This document shows positions 1 through 7,643 of a DNA stretch of 28,107 bases, piece after piece. The notes under the pieces were generated by a model, which was not told the origin of the DNA, made no database searches, and saw nothing but the letters and a program-made list of their open reading frames with translations. This DNA comes from Streptosporangiaceae bacterium (GTDB lineage Bacteria > Actinomycetota > Actinomycetes > Streptosporangiales > Streptosporangiaceae). The DNA is taken from NCBI GenBank assembly GCA_030039095.1, contig JASHQP010000217.1:1-28107 (forward strand). The letters run 5' to 3'. Position numbers and translations under genes: made by a program. Position 1 is the stretch's first letter. The number at the start of each line of letters is the position of its first letter.

Positions 1-863
1 CACCTGGGCAGCCGCCGGACCCGCTGCCGCCGCTCGCCGACCGGCCGCCACGGCGCGAGCTGCCGGCCGGCGCCGGGCGGCGCTGGCTCGCCGGTGACCT
101 GCATACCCACACCGTCCACTCGGACGGAGCGATGACCGTGCCCGAGCTCGCCAGGTTCTCGGTCACCCGCGGACTCGACTACATCGCGGTCACCGATCAC
201 AACACGATCAGCCATCACACGGAGCTGCCCGCGACCGCCGCGGCGCACGGAATCATCCTGGTGCCCGGGCAGGAGGTGACCACGCCGGCCGGCCACGCGA
301 ACGCGTTCGGCGAGATGGGCTGGATCGATTTCCGTGAGCCCGCCGACGCCTGGCTGGACGCCACCGAGCGGGCCGGCGCCCTGCTGTCCGTCAACCATCC
401 GATCGGCGGGGACGTGAGCTGGACGATCCCGATGACGCGGCGTCCGCCGCTGGCCGAGGTGTGGCACTGGAGCTGGCTCGACCCGCACTGGACGACGCCG
501 CTGGCCTGGTGGCTTGCCTGGGACCCCGGCTCCGTTCCGGTCGGCGGCAGCGACTGGCACCGGCCTGGCGACGACGCGCCGCCGGGTTCGCCGACGACCT
601 GGGTCGAGTGCGCCGCCGGCGAGCCCGCGGCGGTGCTCGACGGGCTGCGCGACGGCCGGACCGCGATCTCCGCCAGCAGGGACGGGCCGGTGCTGCTCCG
701 GGTCGGCGGCGAACTGGTCGCGGCCGGCGCGGAGGGCACCATCCTGGTCGGCCCGGACGGGCCGGCCGCCAGGGTCGAGAGCCCGCTCGCTTCCTTCCCT
801 GACGCACCCGGCTACCACCGGCTGACCGACGCCGCGGGCGCCACGCTCGCCTTGACGGCGTAG
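1..863 (+). CDS. PHP-domain metallohydrolase (CehA/McbA-like), 5' end missing
   Basis: The reading frame is open from the left edge (first full codon at base 3), so the true start lies outside the window. The ATG at 132 is internal, because the metal-binding motif GDLHTHTVHSDG is encoded just before it (about 96-131). Further PHP ligands follow in order: TDHN, GQEVTT, GHANAFG, NHP and GSDWH. These make a polymetal site of the polymerase-and-histidinol-phosphatase superfamily. Members of the CehA/McbA subgroup hydrolyse phosphoesters or, in a few cases, carbamates such as carbaryl; the substrate here cannot be read from sequence. No membrane segment is visible in the part present. It ends 27 bases before the convergent DUF385 gene. 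Family assignment is firm, substrate unknown. Confidence 0.88.
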   Translation, partial: PGQPPDPLPPLADRPPRRELPAGAGRRWLAGDLHTHTVHSDGAMTVPELARFSVTRGLDYIAVTDHNTISHHTELPATAAAHGIILVPGQEVTTPAGHANAFGEMGWIDFREPADAWLDATERAGALLSVNHPIGGDVSWTIPMTRRPPLAEVWHWSWLDPHWTTPLAWWLAWDPGSVPVGGSDWHRPGDDAPPGSPTTWVECAAGEPAAVLDGLRDGRTAISASRDGPVLLRVGGELVAAGAEGTILVGPDGPAARVESPLASFPDAPGYHRLTDAAGATLALTA

Positions 864-889
864 CAGCGGCCCGCGGCGTCCCGTTCAGG

Positions 890-1366
890 TCACTCGGGGC
901 GGGTCGCGATCTGGAAGACCGGGAACCCGGGCGCGATCTCCAGCAGCCGGGAATCCGGGCTGTCCGGGGTGACATTCTCGAAGAACATCCCGACCTCGAA
1001 CTTCCAGCGCCGCAGGTACTCGCGCAGCACCGGCGGCTTGACGTCGTCGGGCAGTTCGGTGGCGGTAAACCGCTCGACCCGGCGGCCGACCCGCAGCTCG
1101 CCGCCGCCTGCCGCGCGCATGTTGCGCACCCACTGCGTCTGGCCGCGCGGCGAGACCAGGTAGCGCCTGCCGTCGAGGCTGAGCGGGTTCACCGGGGTGC
1201 TGCGCCACTCGCCGCTCTTGCGCCCGCGGACGAACAGCACCCGGCTGCCGTAGACGCTGATGCCCATCTTGGTGACCGCGGCCACCAGCGAGTTGGACAG
1301 GCGCCACATCCGCTGGGCCATCGGCTTGGTCGGCATCACGTACCGGGAGGAAGGGCTTTCGGACAT
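890..1366 (-). CDS. Nitroreductase/F420-type reductase, DUF385 (Ddn-like)
   Basis: A 158-aa protein with the DUF385 pattern: RKSGEWRSTPVNPL, then YLVSPRGQTQWVRNMRAAGGGELRVGRR. In this family, of which mycobacterial Ddn is the best-known member, this is the split-barrel fold that holds deazaflavin F420 and reduces quinones, nitro compounds or enones. Start chosen at ATG 1366 because AAGGAG lies 7 bases upstream; a GTG at 1393 in the same frame would put that ribosome site inside the gene. It is divergent from a TetR gene, with a repeat-rich 125-base spacer between them, so it is probably that regulator's target. The true cofactor (F420 versus FMN) is inference from family. Confidence 0.85.
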   Translation of the reverse strand: MSESPSSRYVMPTKPMAQRMWRLSNSLVAAVTKMGISVYGSRVLFVRGRKSGEWRSTPVNPLSLDGRRYLVSPRGQTQWVRNMRAAGGGELRVGRRVERFTATELPDDVKPPVLREYLRRWKFEVGMFFENVTPDSPDSRLLEIAPGFPVFQIATRPE

Positions 1367-1390
1367 CGGATGCTCCTTAGCGGTTGTGAT

Positions 1391-1471
1391 CACTGCTCTC
1401 TATACAGATCAGTGTGCTCGCTTGGAGAGCATCTGTCAAGAGCACTGCTCTTGTTATTGATCGATGCTCTC
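1391..1471. promoter_or_regulatory. Probable TetR operator cluster between divergent genes
   Basis: The spacer between the DUF385 and tetR genes carries several copies of one word. CACTGCTCT occurs at 1391-1399 and again at 1443-1451. A 17-base near-perfect palindrome, CAAGAGCACTGCTCTTG, lies at 1437-1453. An outer inverted pair GAGAGCAT (1425-1432) and ATGCTCTC (1464-1471) frames it with almost the same centre. The plus-strand TTGTTA (1451-1456) and TAACCT (1472-1477) could be weak promoter elements for tetR, overlapping the repeats. Nested inverted repeats in a divergent spacer next to a TetR gene are the usual arrangement of an autoregulated repressor. The binding itself is inferred. Confidence 0.6.
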
Positions 1472-1491
1472 TAACCTGGCAGACTGGGCTC

Positions 1492-2205
1492 ATGACCACG
1501 ACGCACAGCGCCAGCCGGACGGCCAGGGAGCGGGCGCGGGCCGAGCTCACCCGCGAGATCAAGGAAGAGGCGCGGCGTCAGCTCGCGGCCAGCGGGGCGC
1601 AGGGCCTGTCGCTGCGCTCCGTGGCGCGGGAGCTCGGCATGGTCTCGTCGGCCCTCTACCGGTACTTCCGCAGCCGGGACGAGCTGCTGACCGCGCTCAT
1701 CATCGACGCGTACGACGCGCTGGGCGCTGCCGCCGAGGCGGCGAGCGACGCGCTGCCCGCCGCGGACATCCGCGGCCGGTGGCGGGCCTGCTGCGGCGCG
1801 ATCAGAGACTGGGCGCTGGCGAACCCGCACGAGTACGCGCTGATCTACGGATCGCCGGTGCCCGGTTACCAGGCGCCGCAGGCAACCGTTGCCTCGGCCG
1901 TCCGGGTCGTGCGCGTCATGGGCGGCATCCTGGCCGACGCCGGGTCATCGGGCCGCCGCGCGGACGCGCGCCACCCGCAGGAGCCGCTGCCGGCGGAACT
2001 CGCGCGCCAGGTCGCGATCATCGCCGAGGCGATCGCGCCGGAGGTGAGCGACGGCGTGCTCACGCGGGCGCTGATCGCGTGGACACAGCTGTTCGGCATG
2101 ATCAGCTTCGAGCTCTTCGGGCAGTTCGCCGGCAGCCTGGAGCCGGCCGACCTGTTCTTCGGCTACACGGTCGAGCACATGGCCGACTACATCGGCCTGC
2201 GCTGA
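1492..2205 (+). CDS. TetR/AcrR family transcriptional regulator
   Basis: A 237-aa protein. Residues about 15-70 form the TetR DNA-binding domain, with the recognition part LSLRSVARELGMVSSALYRYFRSRDELLTALI. The remainder is a helical ligand-binding domain of the kind that carries a WALANPHEYALIYGSPVPGY motif (the WHG/TetR_C_13 type). Start chosen at ATG 1492, since the frame upstream (to 1414) translates the operator-like repeats. There is no clear Shine-Dalgarno sequence and the probable -10 (TAACCT, 1472-1477) is close, so the leader would be very short. It likely represses itself and the divergent DUF385 reductase; the inducer is unknown. Ends 205 bases before the next well-supported, convergent gene. 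Confidence 0.9.
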   Translation: MTTTHSASRTARERARAELTREIKEEARRQLAASGAQGLSLRSVARELGMVSSALYRYFRSRDELLTALIIDAYDALGAAAEAASDALPAADIRGRWRACCGAIRDWALANPHEYALIYGSPVPGYQAPQATVASAVRVVRVMGGILADAGSSGRRADARHPQEPLPAELARQVAIIAEAIAPEVSDGVLTRALIAWTQLFGMISFELFGQFAGSLEPADLFFGYTVEHMADYIGLR

Positions 2206-2238
2206 GGCCGCCGCGAAAGCCGCCGCCCGGCCGGCGTT

Positions 2239-2349
2239 TCAGGCCCGGGCCAGCATGCGGCGAATGCGGGCCGCCTCAACCTCCAGCAGGTGCGGATCGC
2301 CGAGCCGGAAGCGCGCGGCCTTCGCCAGCCACTGGTCGCCCATCCGCAT
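2239..2349 (-). CDS. Possible small ORF or detached C-terminal fragment (36 aa)
   Basis: Between the tetR stop and the hypothetical gene at 2411 the minus strand reads MRMGDQWLAKAARFRLGDP, followed by HLLEVEAARIRRMLARA and a stop. Almost every codon ends in G or C and the peptide is amphipathic, which looks like real coding sequence rather than chance. There is no good ribosome site. The upstream gene ends in a different frame about 60 bases earlier, so this could be the tail of that protein after a frameshift, a remnant of another gene, or a genuine small protein. I do not recognise it. Confidence 0.3.
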   Translation of the reverse strand: MRMGDQWLAKAARFRLGDPHLLEVEAARIRRMLARA

Positions 2350-2410
2350 CCCGGCGTGCGGGCGGTTCCGGCCGCCCTGGCATCGCCATCGATGTCCCTC
2401 CGGCCCAGGC

Positions 2411-3145
2411 TCAGCGCTGCAGCAGTGCGACCCGGGCCAGCAAGATGGCCCGCCTGGACGCGACGTTGCCGGCCTCGTCCGGCTGCTGCGGGCACTCCCC
2501 CGCGGCGATCGCCCGGTCCATCCGGCCCCGCGCGTCGGCCTGGGTGATCATCTCGAAGAACATTCCGGGATCGTGCACCGACATCTCCCTGGCCCGCTCC
2601 AGCACACCCTCCGACGCGCCGACCCAGATGTTCTTGATGCCGCCACCCTGGTCGCGATCGATCAGCGCCGATACCACGTGGCCGGAGTCGGCGTACCAGA
2701 AGCTCATGGTCACCGCCTCCTGCCGCCCCCGGGCGTCGCCATAGCTCCAGCACTGGGCTGGGCTGGGCGCGCCGATCACGGGAGCCCAGGCCGGCTCGCC
2801 GATGTCGAGCGCGGCCAGCCGGGCGGCGGCGGCCGACGCCGTGGCGCGCAGCTGAGGCGGCCCGACCGCGCCGAGCACCCGGAGCGTCGCGAGCGCCTCC
2901 GAGGTGCCCGCCTCTTCGGCGGCCGCCACGATCGCGCCGGCCCGGCCGGCGGAACCGATCGCGGCCACGATGTCCGAGCCCCACAGCTCGGCGTCGAGCG
3001 GGTTGTCCACCTCGGCCAGCACCATCCGCGCCTCGGTGAGCACGGCGGCGACGGTGTCCGAAGGAGAGGCCTCGGCAAACACCGCCTCGAACTCAAAGTC
3101 GTCCAAACCAGACCCGATCGGCTCGTCCGGGGGCTGCGCACCCAT
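2411..3145 (-). CDS. Hypothetical protein, actinobacterial, unknown function
   Basis: About 244 aa starting at ATG 3145; a GTG at 3187 in the same frame is possible but would leave only 26 bases to the divergent gene. Visible blocks are an acidic start (DDFEFEAVFAEAS), DAELWGSDIVAAI, an Ala-rich helical middle, then a section containing VTMSFWYADSGHVVSALIDRD and GGIKNIWVG. This order resembles a group of uncharacterised actinobacterial proteins I know only as hypotheticals. My recollection is that some are longer at the C terminus, so this copy may be short. No signal peptide, membrane segment or catalytic motif is evident. Divergent from the LLM oxidoreductase, with a small inverted repeat between them. 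Confidence 0.65.
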   Translation of the reverse strand: MGAQPPDEPIGSGLDDFEFEAVFAEASPSDTVAAVLTEARMVLAEVDNPLDAELWGSDIVAAIGSAGRAGAIVAAAEEAGTSEALATLRVLGAVGPPQLRATASAAAARLAALDIGEPAWAPVIGAPSPAQCWSYGDARGRQEAVTMSFWYADSGHVVSALIDRDQGGGIKNIWVGASEGVLERAREMSVHDPGMFFEMITQADARGRMDRAIAAGECPQQPDEAGNVASRRAILLARVALLQR

Positions 3146-3167
3146 GCCGGCATCCTGCCATGGAGTG

Positions 3168-3178
3168 ACAGAATCTGT
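3168..3178. promoter_or_regulatory. Inverted repeat ACAGAATCTGT in divergent promoter region
   Basis: An 11-base palindrome with a single unpaired centre base lies in the 68-base gap between the hypothetical gene (start 3145, minus) and the LLM oxidoreductase (start 3214, plus). TAACGAT directly follows and could serve as a plus-strand -10. It may be an operator for either gene; no regulator is encoded beside it. Confidence 0.35.
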
Positions 3179-3213
3179 AACGATCACGGCTGACCTGCCA
3201 GAGAGGACGTTAC

Positions 3214-4164
3214 GTGGAACGCTGGGGAATCACGCTCCCGCTGCCGGGGATGGGCCTGGCCGAGCAGCGCGACATCGTCGCCGGGCTGCCCGCCCTCGGC
3301 TATACCGACGCCTGGACGGCCGAGGTCAACGGCGCCGACGCGTTCACGCCGCTGATCCTGGCCGGGCAGTGGGCGGCCGGACTGCGCCTCGGCACGGCTA
3401 TCGTGCCCGTCTACACCCGCTCGCCCGGCCTGCTGGCCATGAGCGCGGCCACCCTGGCGAGTCTCGCACCGGGCCGTTTCGTGTTCGGCATCGGCACCTC
3501 GTCCCCGGTCATCGTGCAGCAGTGGAACGGCATCGAGTTCGCCCAGCCCTACCAGCGTGCCCGGGACACGCTGCGGTTTTTGCGCAGGGCGCTGGCCGGG
3601 GAGAAGGTCACCGAGGAGTACTCCACGTTCAAGGTCACCGGCTTCCGGCTCGAGGCCGCGCCGGCGGACCCGCCCGCGCTCGCGCTCGCCGCGCTGCGCC
3701 CGCAGATGATCAAGCTCGCCGCCGCCGAGGCGGACGCCGCGATCACGAACTGGCTGTCGCCCGGGGACGTGCCCGCGGTGCGCGCGGTGGCCGGGCCCGG
3801 ATGTGAGCTGGTCGCCAGGATCTTCGTCTGCCCCACGCCCGATGCAGAGGTCGCCCGGGCCATCGGACGGCGGATGGTCGCGGCGTACATGACCGTTCCC
3901 GCGTACGCGGCATTCCAGGAATGGCTGGGCCGCGGCGACGCCCTGCGGCCGATGCAGGAGGCGTGGGCCGCGGGCGACCGCAAGGGCGCGCTCGAGAAGA
4001 TCGGCGACGAGGTCGTGGACGACCTCGTCGTGCACGGCTCACCGCAATCCTGCCGGGAACGCGTCGCCGAGTACCAGGCCAGCGGGCTGAACACTCCCGT
4101 CATCGCCGTCGTCCCCCCGCCCGGGGCCGACGCCGCGGACCTGGTCCGCCAGCTGGGGCGCTAA
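3214..4164 (+). CDS. LLM-class (luciferase-like) F420-dependent oxidoreductase
   Basis: A 316-aa TIM-barrel protein with typical luciferase-like monooxygenase blocks: an N-terminal strand MERWGITLPLPG, RLGTAIVPVYTRSPGLLAMSAATLASLAPGR, then FVFGIGTSSPVIVQQWNG, and later AAAEADAAITNWLSP. The length (near 300) and the GTS-SP segment fit the F420-dependent branch rather than the FMN monooxygenases. Such enzymes transfer hydride between F420 and alcohols, ketones or enoyl substrates. Start is GTG 3214, with a GAGGAC-type ribosome site. Its stop overlaps the convergent alcohol dehydrogenase stop by four bases. Substrate unknown; related oxidoreductases occur in mycobacterial steroid clusters, which fits the neighbours. 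Confidence 0.85.
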   Translation: MERWGITLPLPGMGLAEQRDIVAGLPALGYTDAWTAEVNGADAFTPLILAGQWAAGLRLGTAIVPVYTRSPGLLAMSAATLASLAPGRFVFGIGTSSPVIVQQWNGIEFAQPYQRARDTLRFLRRALAGEKVTEEYSTFKVTGFRLEAAPADPPALALAALRPQMIKLAAAEADAAITNWLSPGDVPAVRAVAGPGCELVARIFVCPTPDAEVARAIGRRMVAAYMTVPAYAAFQEWLGRGDALRPMQEAWAAGDRKGALEKIGDEVVDDLVVHGSPQSCRERVAEYQASGLNTPVIAVVPPPGADAADLVRQLGR

Positions 4165-5276
4165 AAGACAATCACCCCGCGCACGACGCGCCCGGCCGCG
4201 ATATCCGCGTAACCCTCGTTGACCTGATCGAGCGAGTACGTCTGGGTGATCATCTCGTCGATCTTCAGCTGGCCGTCCCGGTACAGGCCCAGCAGCCTGG
4301 GGATCTGGATTCTGGGGCTCTCCGCCCCGTACAGGCAGCCCTTGATCTGCTTGTTCATCATCGCCAGCAGGAAAAGGTTGACGTCGGCGCGGCCCTGGGC
4401 GATCGGCGCCACCGATGTGACCACGCACGTGCCGCCCTTGGCCGTGAGCGTCAGCGCGGGCTCGAGCAGTTCCCCCAGCATCACGCCGAACGCGGCGATA
4501 ACCGAGTCGCACATCTCCCCCCAGGTCAGCTGGCCGACCCCGGCGATGGCCTCGTCCAGCGAGGCGTAGACGTGGGTCGCGCCGAACCGCAGCGCCTGCT
4601 CGCGCTTGAACTCCACAGGGTCGACCGCGATGATCCGCCGCGCCCCCGCCACCCGCGCGCCCTGCACCGCGCTCATGCCGACCCCGCCGACGCCGAGCAC
4701 CGCCACGGTGTCACCGGGCCTGACCCCGGCGCGGCTCACCGCCGAGCCGAACCCGGTGGCCACCCCGCACGAGACCAGGGCGACAGCGGGCCATGGGATG
4801 TCCGGGTCCACCTTGACGACCGACGACTCGGCGAGCAGCTGCCGTTCCGAGAAGGCGCCGAGCTGCGAGAACCGCGCCACCGGCGTATCGCCGATGCGGT
4901 GCGCGGTGCGGCCGTCGGTGATGATCCCGGTGTCGAAGAGCTTCATGCCCAGGTCGCAGAGGTATGACCGCCCGCCGCGGCACGAAGCGCACGAGCCGCA
5001 GGAGGGAATGAACGCGAGCGCGACGTGGTCTCCCGGCGCGACCGACGTCACGCCGTCGCCGACCTGGGAGATCTCGCCCGCACCCTCGTGGCCGCAGATC
5101 ACCGGGTAATGCGGCAGGGGCAGGTCGCCGCTGCGCACGTGCTCGTCGGAGTGGCAGAGGCCGCAGGCCCGCATCTCGACCAGCACCTCACCGGGGCCGG
5201 GCTCGTCGAGCTCGACCGTGTCGATCTTGTAGTCTTCGCCGGGCCCGTACAGCAGCGCCGCGCGCGTAGCGATCAT
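4161..5276 (-). CDS. NDMA-dependent zinc alcohol dehydrogenase
   Basis: A 371-aa medium-chain dehydrogenase. Catalytic zinc residues are in CGLCHSDEH (Cys41) and GHEGAGE; the structural zinc loop is CGSCASCRGGRSYLC; the NAD-binding Rossmann motif is VLGVGGVGMSAV. The block GMKLFDTGIITDGRTAHR together with MMNKQIKGCLYGAESPR is characteristic of the N,N-dimethyl-4-nitrosoaniline-dependent family (TIGR03989). In that family NADH does not leave the enzyme and electrons are passed on, usually by mycofactocin, a peptide-derived cofactor. No mycofactocin biosynthesis gene is in the window. Expected role is oxidation of a primary or secondary alcohol to aldehyde or ketone. Divergent from the SDR operon across a KstR-like box. 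Confidence 0.9.
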   Translation of the reverse strand: MIATRAALLYGPGEDYKIDTVELDEPGPGEVLVEMRACGLCHSDEHVRSGDLPLPHYPVICGHEGAGEISQVGDGVTSVAPGDHVALAFIPSCGSCASCRGGRSYLCDLGMKLFDTGIITDGRTAHRIGDTPVARFSQLGAFSERQLLAESSVVKVDPDIPWPAVALVSCGVATGFGSAVSRAGVRPGDTVAVLGVGGVGMSAVQGARVAGARRIIAVDPVEFKREQALRFGATHVYASLDEAIAGVGQLTWGEMCDSVIAAFGVMLGELLEPALTLTAKGGTCVVTSVAPIAQGRADVNLFLLAMMNKQIKGCLYGAESPRIQIPRLLGLYRDGQLKIDEMITQTYSLDQVNEGYADIAAGRVVRGVIVF

Positions 5277-5311
5277 TTGCCGACCAACCCCACAACCCCT
5301 GTCAGGCGCGC

Positions 5312-5339
5312 TTCACAACCGCGCTGTCGATGGTAATAA
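5312..5339 (+). promoter_or_regulatory. Probable promoter of the SDR operon
   Basis: TTCACA (5312-5317) and an extended -10, TGG then TAATAA (5334-5339), are separated by 16 bases. The SDR start is 45 bases downstream. The KstR-like box begins 3 bases after the -10 and so would cover the transcription start, as expected for a repressor site. Confidence 0.5.
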
Positions 5340-5341
5340 AG

Positions 5342-5355
5342 TAGAACAGGTTTCA
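5342..5355. promoter_or_regulatory. KstR-like operator, degenerate (TAGAACAGGTTTCA)
   Basis: The sequence fits the published KstR core TNNAACNNGTTNNA; the left arm TAGAAC is perfect and the right arm GTTTCA differs at two positions from the symmetric GTTCTA. It lies between the divergent alcohol dehydrogenase and SDR genes, next to a good -10. Two perfect boxes occur elsewhere in the window, which raises confidence. KstR binding itself is inferred. Confidence 0.55.
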
Positions 5356-5383
5356 GTTCGGTTCCGCAACCAAGGGAGGGGCC

Positions 5384-6145
5384 ATGGGCCGGCTCGACGG
5401 CAAGGTGGCCCTGATCACCGGCGGCGCACGCGGGATGGGCAAGTCACACGTCCGGCACTTCGTCGCCGAGGGCGCGCGGGTCGTGTCCGGCGACGTGCTG
5501 GACGACAAGGGCCGGTACGTGGCTGACGGCCTCGGCGCGCAGTCCTGCCGGTACGTTCACCACGACGTCACCTCGGAAGCGGACTGGGCCGCGGCGGTGG
5601 CCACCGCCATCGAGGCGTTCGGCCGGCTCGACGTGCTGGTGAACAACGCTGGCGTGCTGCGGTTCGCCAGCATCACCGACATGCCGCTCGCCGACTTCCG
5701 GCAGATCCTGGACGTGAACGCCGTCGGCTGCTGGCTCGGCATGAAGTCGGTGATCGAGCCGATGAAGGCGGCGGGCGGCGGGTCGATCGTGAACATCTCC
5801 TCGATCGAGGGCTTCACGGGCGCGGCCGGGCTCTCGGCGTACAGCGCGAGCAAGTTCGCGGTGCGCGGCATGACCAAGGTCGCCGCGCAGGAACTCGGCA
5901 AGTTCGGCATCCGGGTCAACTCGGTGCACCCCGGCGGGGTGCTGACCCGGATGACCCTCGACCAGGCCACGGCCTCCGGCCACGTCGACGGCGAGACGTT
6001 CCTGAAGTCGCTGCCGATCCCCCGGATGGCCGAGCCGGTCGAGATCTCCCGGCTCGTTGCGTTCCTGGCCTCGGACGACTCGTCGTACTCGACCGGCAGC
6101 GAGTTCGTCGCCGACGGCGGAGTCCTGAGCGGGCCCGGCTACTGA
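5384..6145 (+). CDS. SDR-family oxidoreductase (hydroxysteroid-dehydrogenase-like)
   Basis: A 253-aa classical short-chain dehydrogenase. The cofactor motif TGGARGMG is at residues 12-19, NNAG at 87-90, the catalytic Ser in NISS (Ser140) and YSASK with Tyr153 and Lys157. The C-terminal FVADGGVLSGPGY is usual for the family. SDRs annotated as 3-alpha/20-beta-hydroxysteroid dehydrogenases have this organisation, but substrate cannot be assigned from motifs. An acidic residue after the second strand (GDVLD) favours NAD over NADP. GGGAGGGG-type ribosome site just before ATG 5384. First gene of a three-gene plus-strand operon (19-base gap to the next gene) behind a KstR-like box. Confidence 0.9.
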   Translation: MGRLDGKVALITGGARGMGKSHVRHFVAEGARVVSGDVLDDKGRYVADGLGAQSCRYVHHDVTSEADWAAAVATAIEAFGRLDVLVNNAGVLRFASITDMPLADFRQILDVNAVGCWLGMKSVIEPMKAAGGGSIVNISSIEGFTGAAGLSAYSASKFAVRGMTKVAAQELGKFGIRVNSVHPGGVLTRMTLDQATASGHVDGETFLKSLPIPRMAEPVEISRLVAFLASDDSSYSTGSEFVADGGVLSGPGY

Positions 6146-6164
6146 CCAAGGGAGAATCGCTGGC

Positions 6165-7157
6165 ATGGCAGACGATCTGACCCTGGACGGCAGAACCGCG
6201 ATCGTGACCGGAGCCGGCAACGGCCTGGGCCGGGCGGAAGCGATCGCGCTGGCCGCTGACGGGGCCCGGGTCGTGCTCAACGACCTGGCCGGCCCCGCTG
6301 TGCACGAGACGGCCGACGGCATCACCGCTGCCGGCGGGCAGGCACTGGTCCACGAGGGCGACATCGGCGAATGGCAGACCGGCCAGGACCTCGTCGCCGC
6401 CGCGATAACCACGTTCGGCGGCCTGGACATCCTGGTGAACAACGCCGGGGTGCTCAGGGACCGGATGATCTTCTCGATGTCGGCCGACGAGTGGGACCTG
6501 GTGCTCCGGGTGCACCTGCGCGGCCACTTCGTGACCACCCGCCACGCGACCGCGTACTGGCGCGACGCGAGCAAGCAGGCCGGTGCGCCGGTCTACGCCC
6601 GGATCGTCAACACCTCCTCCGAGGCGTTCCTGCTCGGCTCGTCCGGGCAGCCCAACTACGCGGCGGCCAAGGCCGGCATCACCACGCTCACCGTGGTGAC
6701 CGCGCGCAGCTGCGGCCGCTACGGCGTGCGCGCCAACGCGATCTGCCCGCGTGCGCGGACCGACATGACCGCCGGGCTGATGGGCGAGGCACCGGACGCA
6801 GCGGTCGACCCGCTCGCCCCGGAGCACGTTGCGCCGCTGGTGGTCTACCTGTCCAGCCCCGCTGCCTCGAGCATCACCGGCGAGGTGTTCGTGGTGCACG
6901 GCGGCGTGGCCGCGGTGATGGAGCCGCCCCGGATCCGGACGGTGTTCCTGGCGAACGAGCACGGCTCGACCGACGGGATGTGGTCGCTCGAGTCCGTGGC
7001 GAGCGCGCTCGCTCCGATGGCAGCGTCGGGCATCCCGTCCCCCGGGTTCGCGTCCGAGGACACGCTGGCGCTCGCCACCGAGACCATCGGCTTCGGTCCC
7101 GGCGGCGGAAGCAGCGGAGGCGGAGGCGGCCGCGGGCGGGCCCGGGAGGGTCGATGA
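6165..7157 (+). CDS. SDR-family 3-hydroxyacyl-CoA dehydrogenase-like (Hsd4A type)
   Basis: A 330-aa SDR with TGAGNGLG at 15-22, VNNAG at 91-95, Ser152 in NTSSE, and the pair Tyr165/Lys169 in NYAAAK. The segments VHLRGHFVTTRHATAYWRD and RANAICPRARTDMT match the subgroup that includes the N-terminal domain of peroxisomal multifunctional enzyme 2 and mycobacterial Hsd4A, which oxidises 3-hydroxyacyl-CoA side chains of steroids. I infer a beta-oxidation role; assignment to a particular step is not proven. The last 20 residues are a Gly/Arg-rich tail outside the fold. Ribosome site AAGGGAGA. Its stop overlaps the next start as ATGA, so the two are translationally coupled. Confidence 0.87.
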   Translation: MADDLTLDGRTAIVTGAGNGLGRAEAIALAADGARVVLNDLAGPAVHETADGITAAGGQALVHEGDIGEWQTGQDLVAAAITTFGGLDILVNNAGVLRDRMIFSMSADEWDLVLRVHLRGHFVTTRHATAYWRDASKQAGAPVYARIVNTSSEAFLLGSSGQPNYAAAKAGITTLTVVTARSCGRYGVRANAICPRARTDMTAGLMGEAPDAAVDPLAPEHVAPLVVYLSSPAASSITGEVFVVHGGVAAVMEPPRIRTVFLANEHGSTDGMWSLESVASALAPMAASGIPSPGFASEDTLALATETIGFGPGGGSSGGGGGRGRAREGR

Positions 7158-7621
7158 AACAGCGCGACCGGGTCGCGATGACCCCGGCAGAGGCCGCCGC
7201 GTTCCTGGAGGCCTCGCGCAAGGTCCAGCTGGCGACGATCAACCGGGACGGCACGCCGCACCTGGTCACGATGTACTACGTCATGACCGACGGCCTCATA
7301 ACGTTCTGGACGTACCGGTCCTCGCAGAAGGCACTCAACCTGGCGCGGGACCCACGGATCACCTGCCTGGTCGAGGACGGCAACGAGTACTTCGACCTGC
7401 GCGGCGTCTCGGTGCAGGGCGTGGTCAGGACCGTCGAGGACCCGGCCGGTGTGCTCGCGATCGGGCGCCGCATCTCCGCGGTCACGCTCAACGTGCACGA
7501 GGGTCTCGCCGACGACTACGTCGAGCACACCGCGCGCAAGCGCCTCGGCTACGTCGTCGAGCCGACCCGCGTGGTCTCCTGGGACCACAGCAAGCTGCTG
7601 CCACCGGATGCCGGCTCCTGA
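7154..7621 (+). CDS. PPOX-class (pyridoxamine-phosphate-oxidase-like) F420/flavin protein
   Basis: A 155-aa split-barrel protein: KVQLATINRDGTPHLVTMYYV, then ITFWTYRSSQKALNLARDPRITCLVEDG, and a central VSVQGVVRTVED strand. This is the flavin/deazaflavin oxidoreductase superfamily, and the short form with RSSQKALNLARDPR is the actinobacterial branch often using F420 (FDOR-B); heme or FMN binders exist as well. Start at ATG 7154, whose ATGA overlaps the stop of the upstream SDR, with GGGAGG as ribosome site. Third gene of the SDR operon; likely a reductase acting in the same pathway. Convergent with the MetE-like gene that ends 46 bases downstream. Confidence 0.82.
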   Translation: MKQRDRVAMTPAEAAAFLEASRKVQLATINRDGTPHLVTMYYVMTDGLITFWTYRSSQKALNLARDPRITCLVEDGNEYFDLRGVSVQGVVRTVEDPAGVLAIGRRISAVTLNVHEGLADDYVEHTARKRLGYVVEPTRVVSWDHSKLLPPDAGS

Positions 7622-7643
7622 CTGCACAGGACAGAGGCGCGCT

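Noticed and set aside
132..863. PHP gene starting at ATG 132
   Set aside because: The essential first metal motif is encoded before this ATG in the same open frame, so the gene must begin outside the window.
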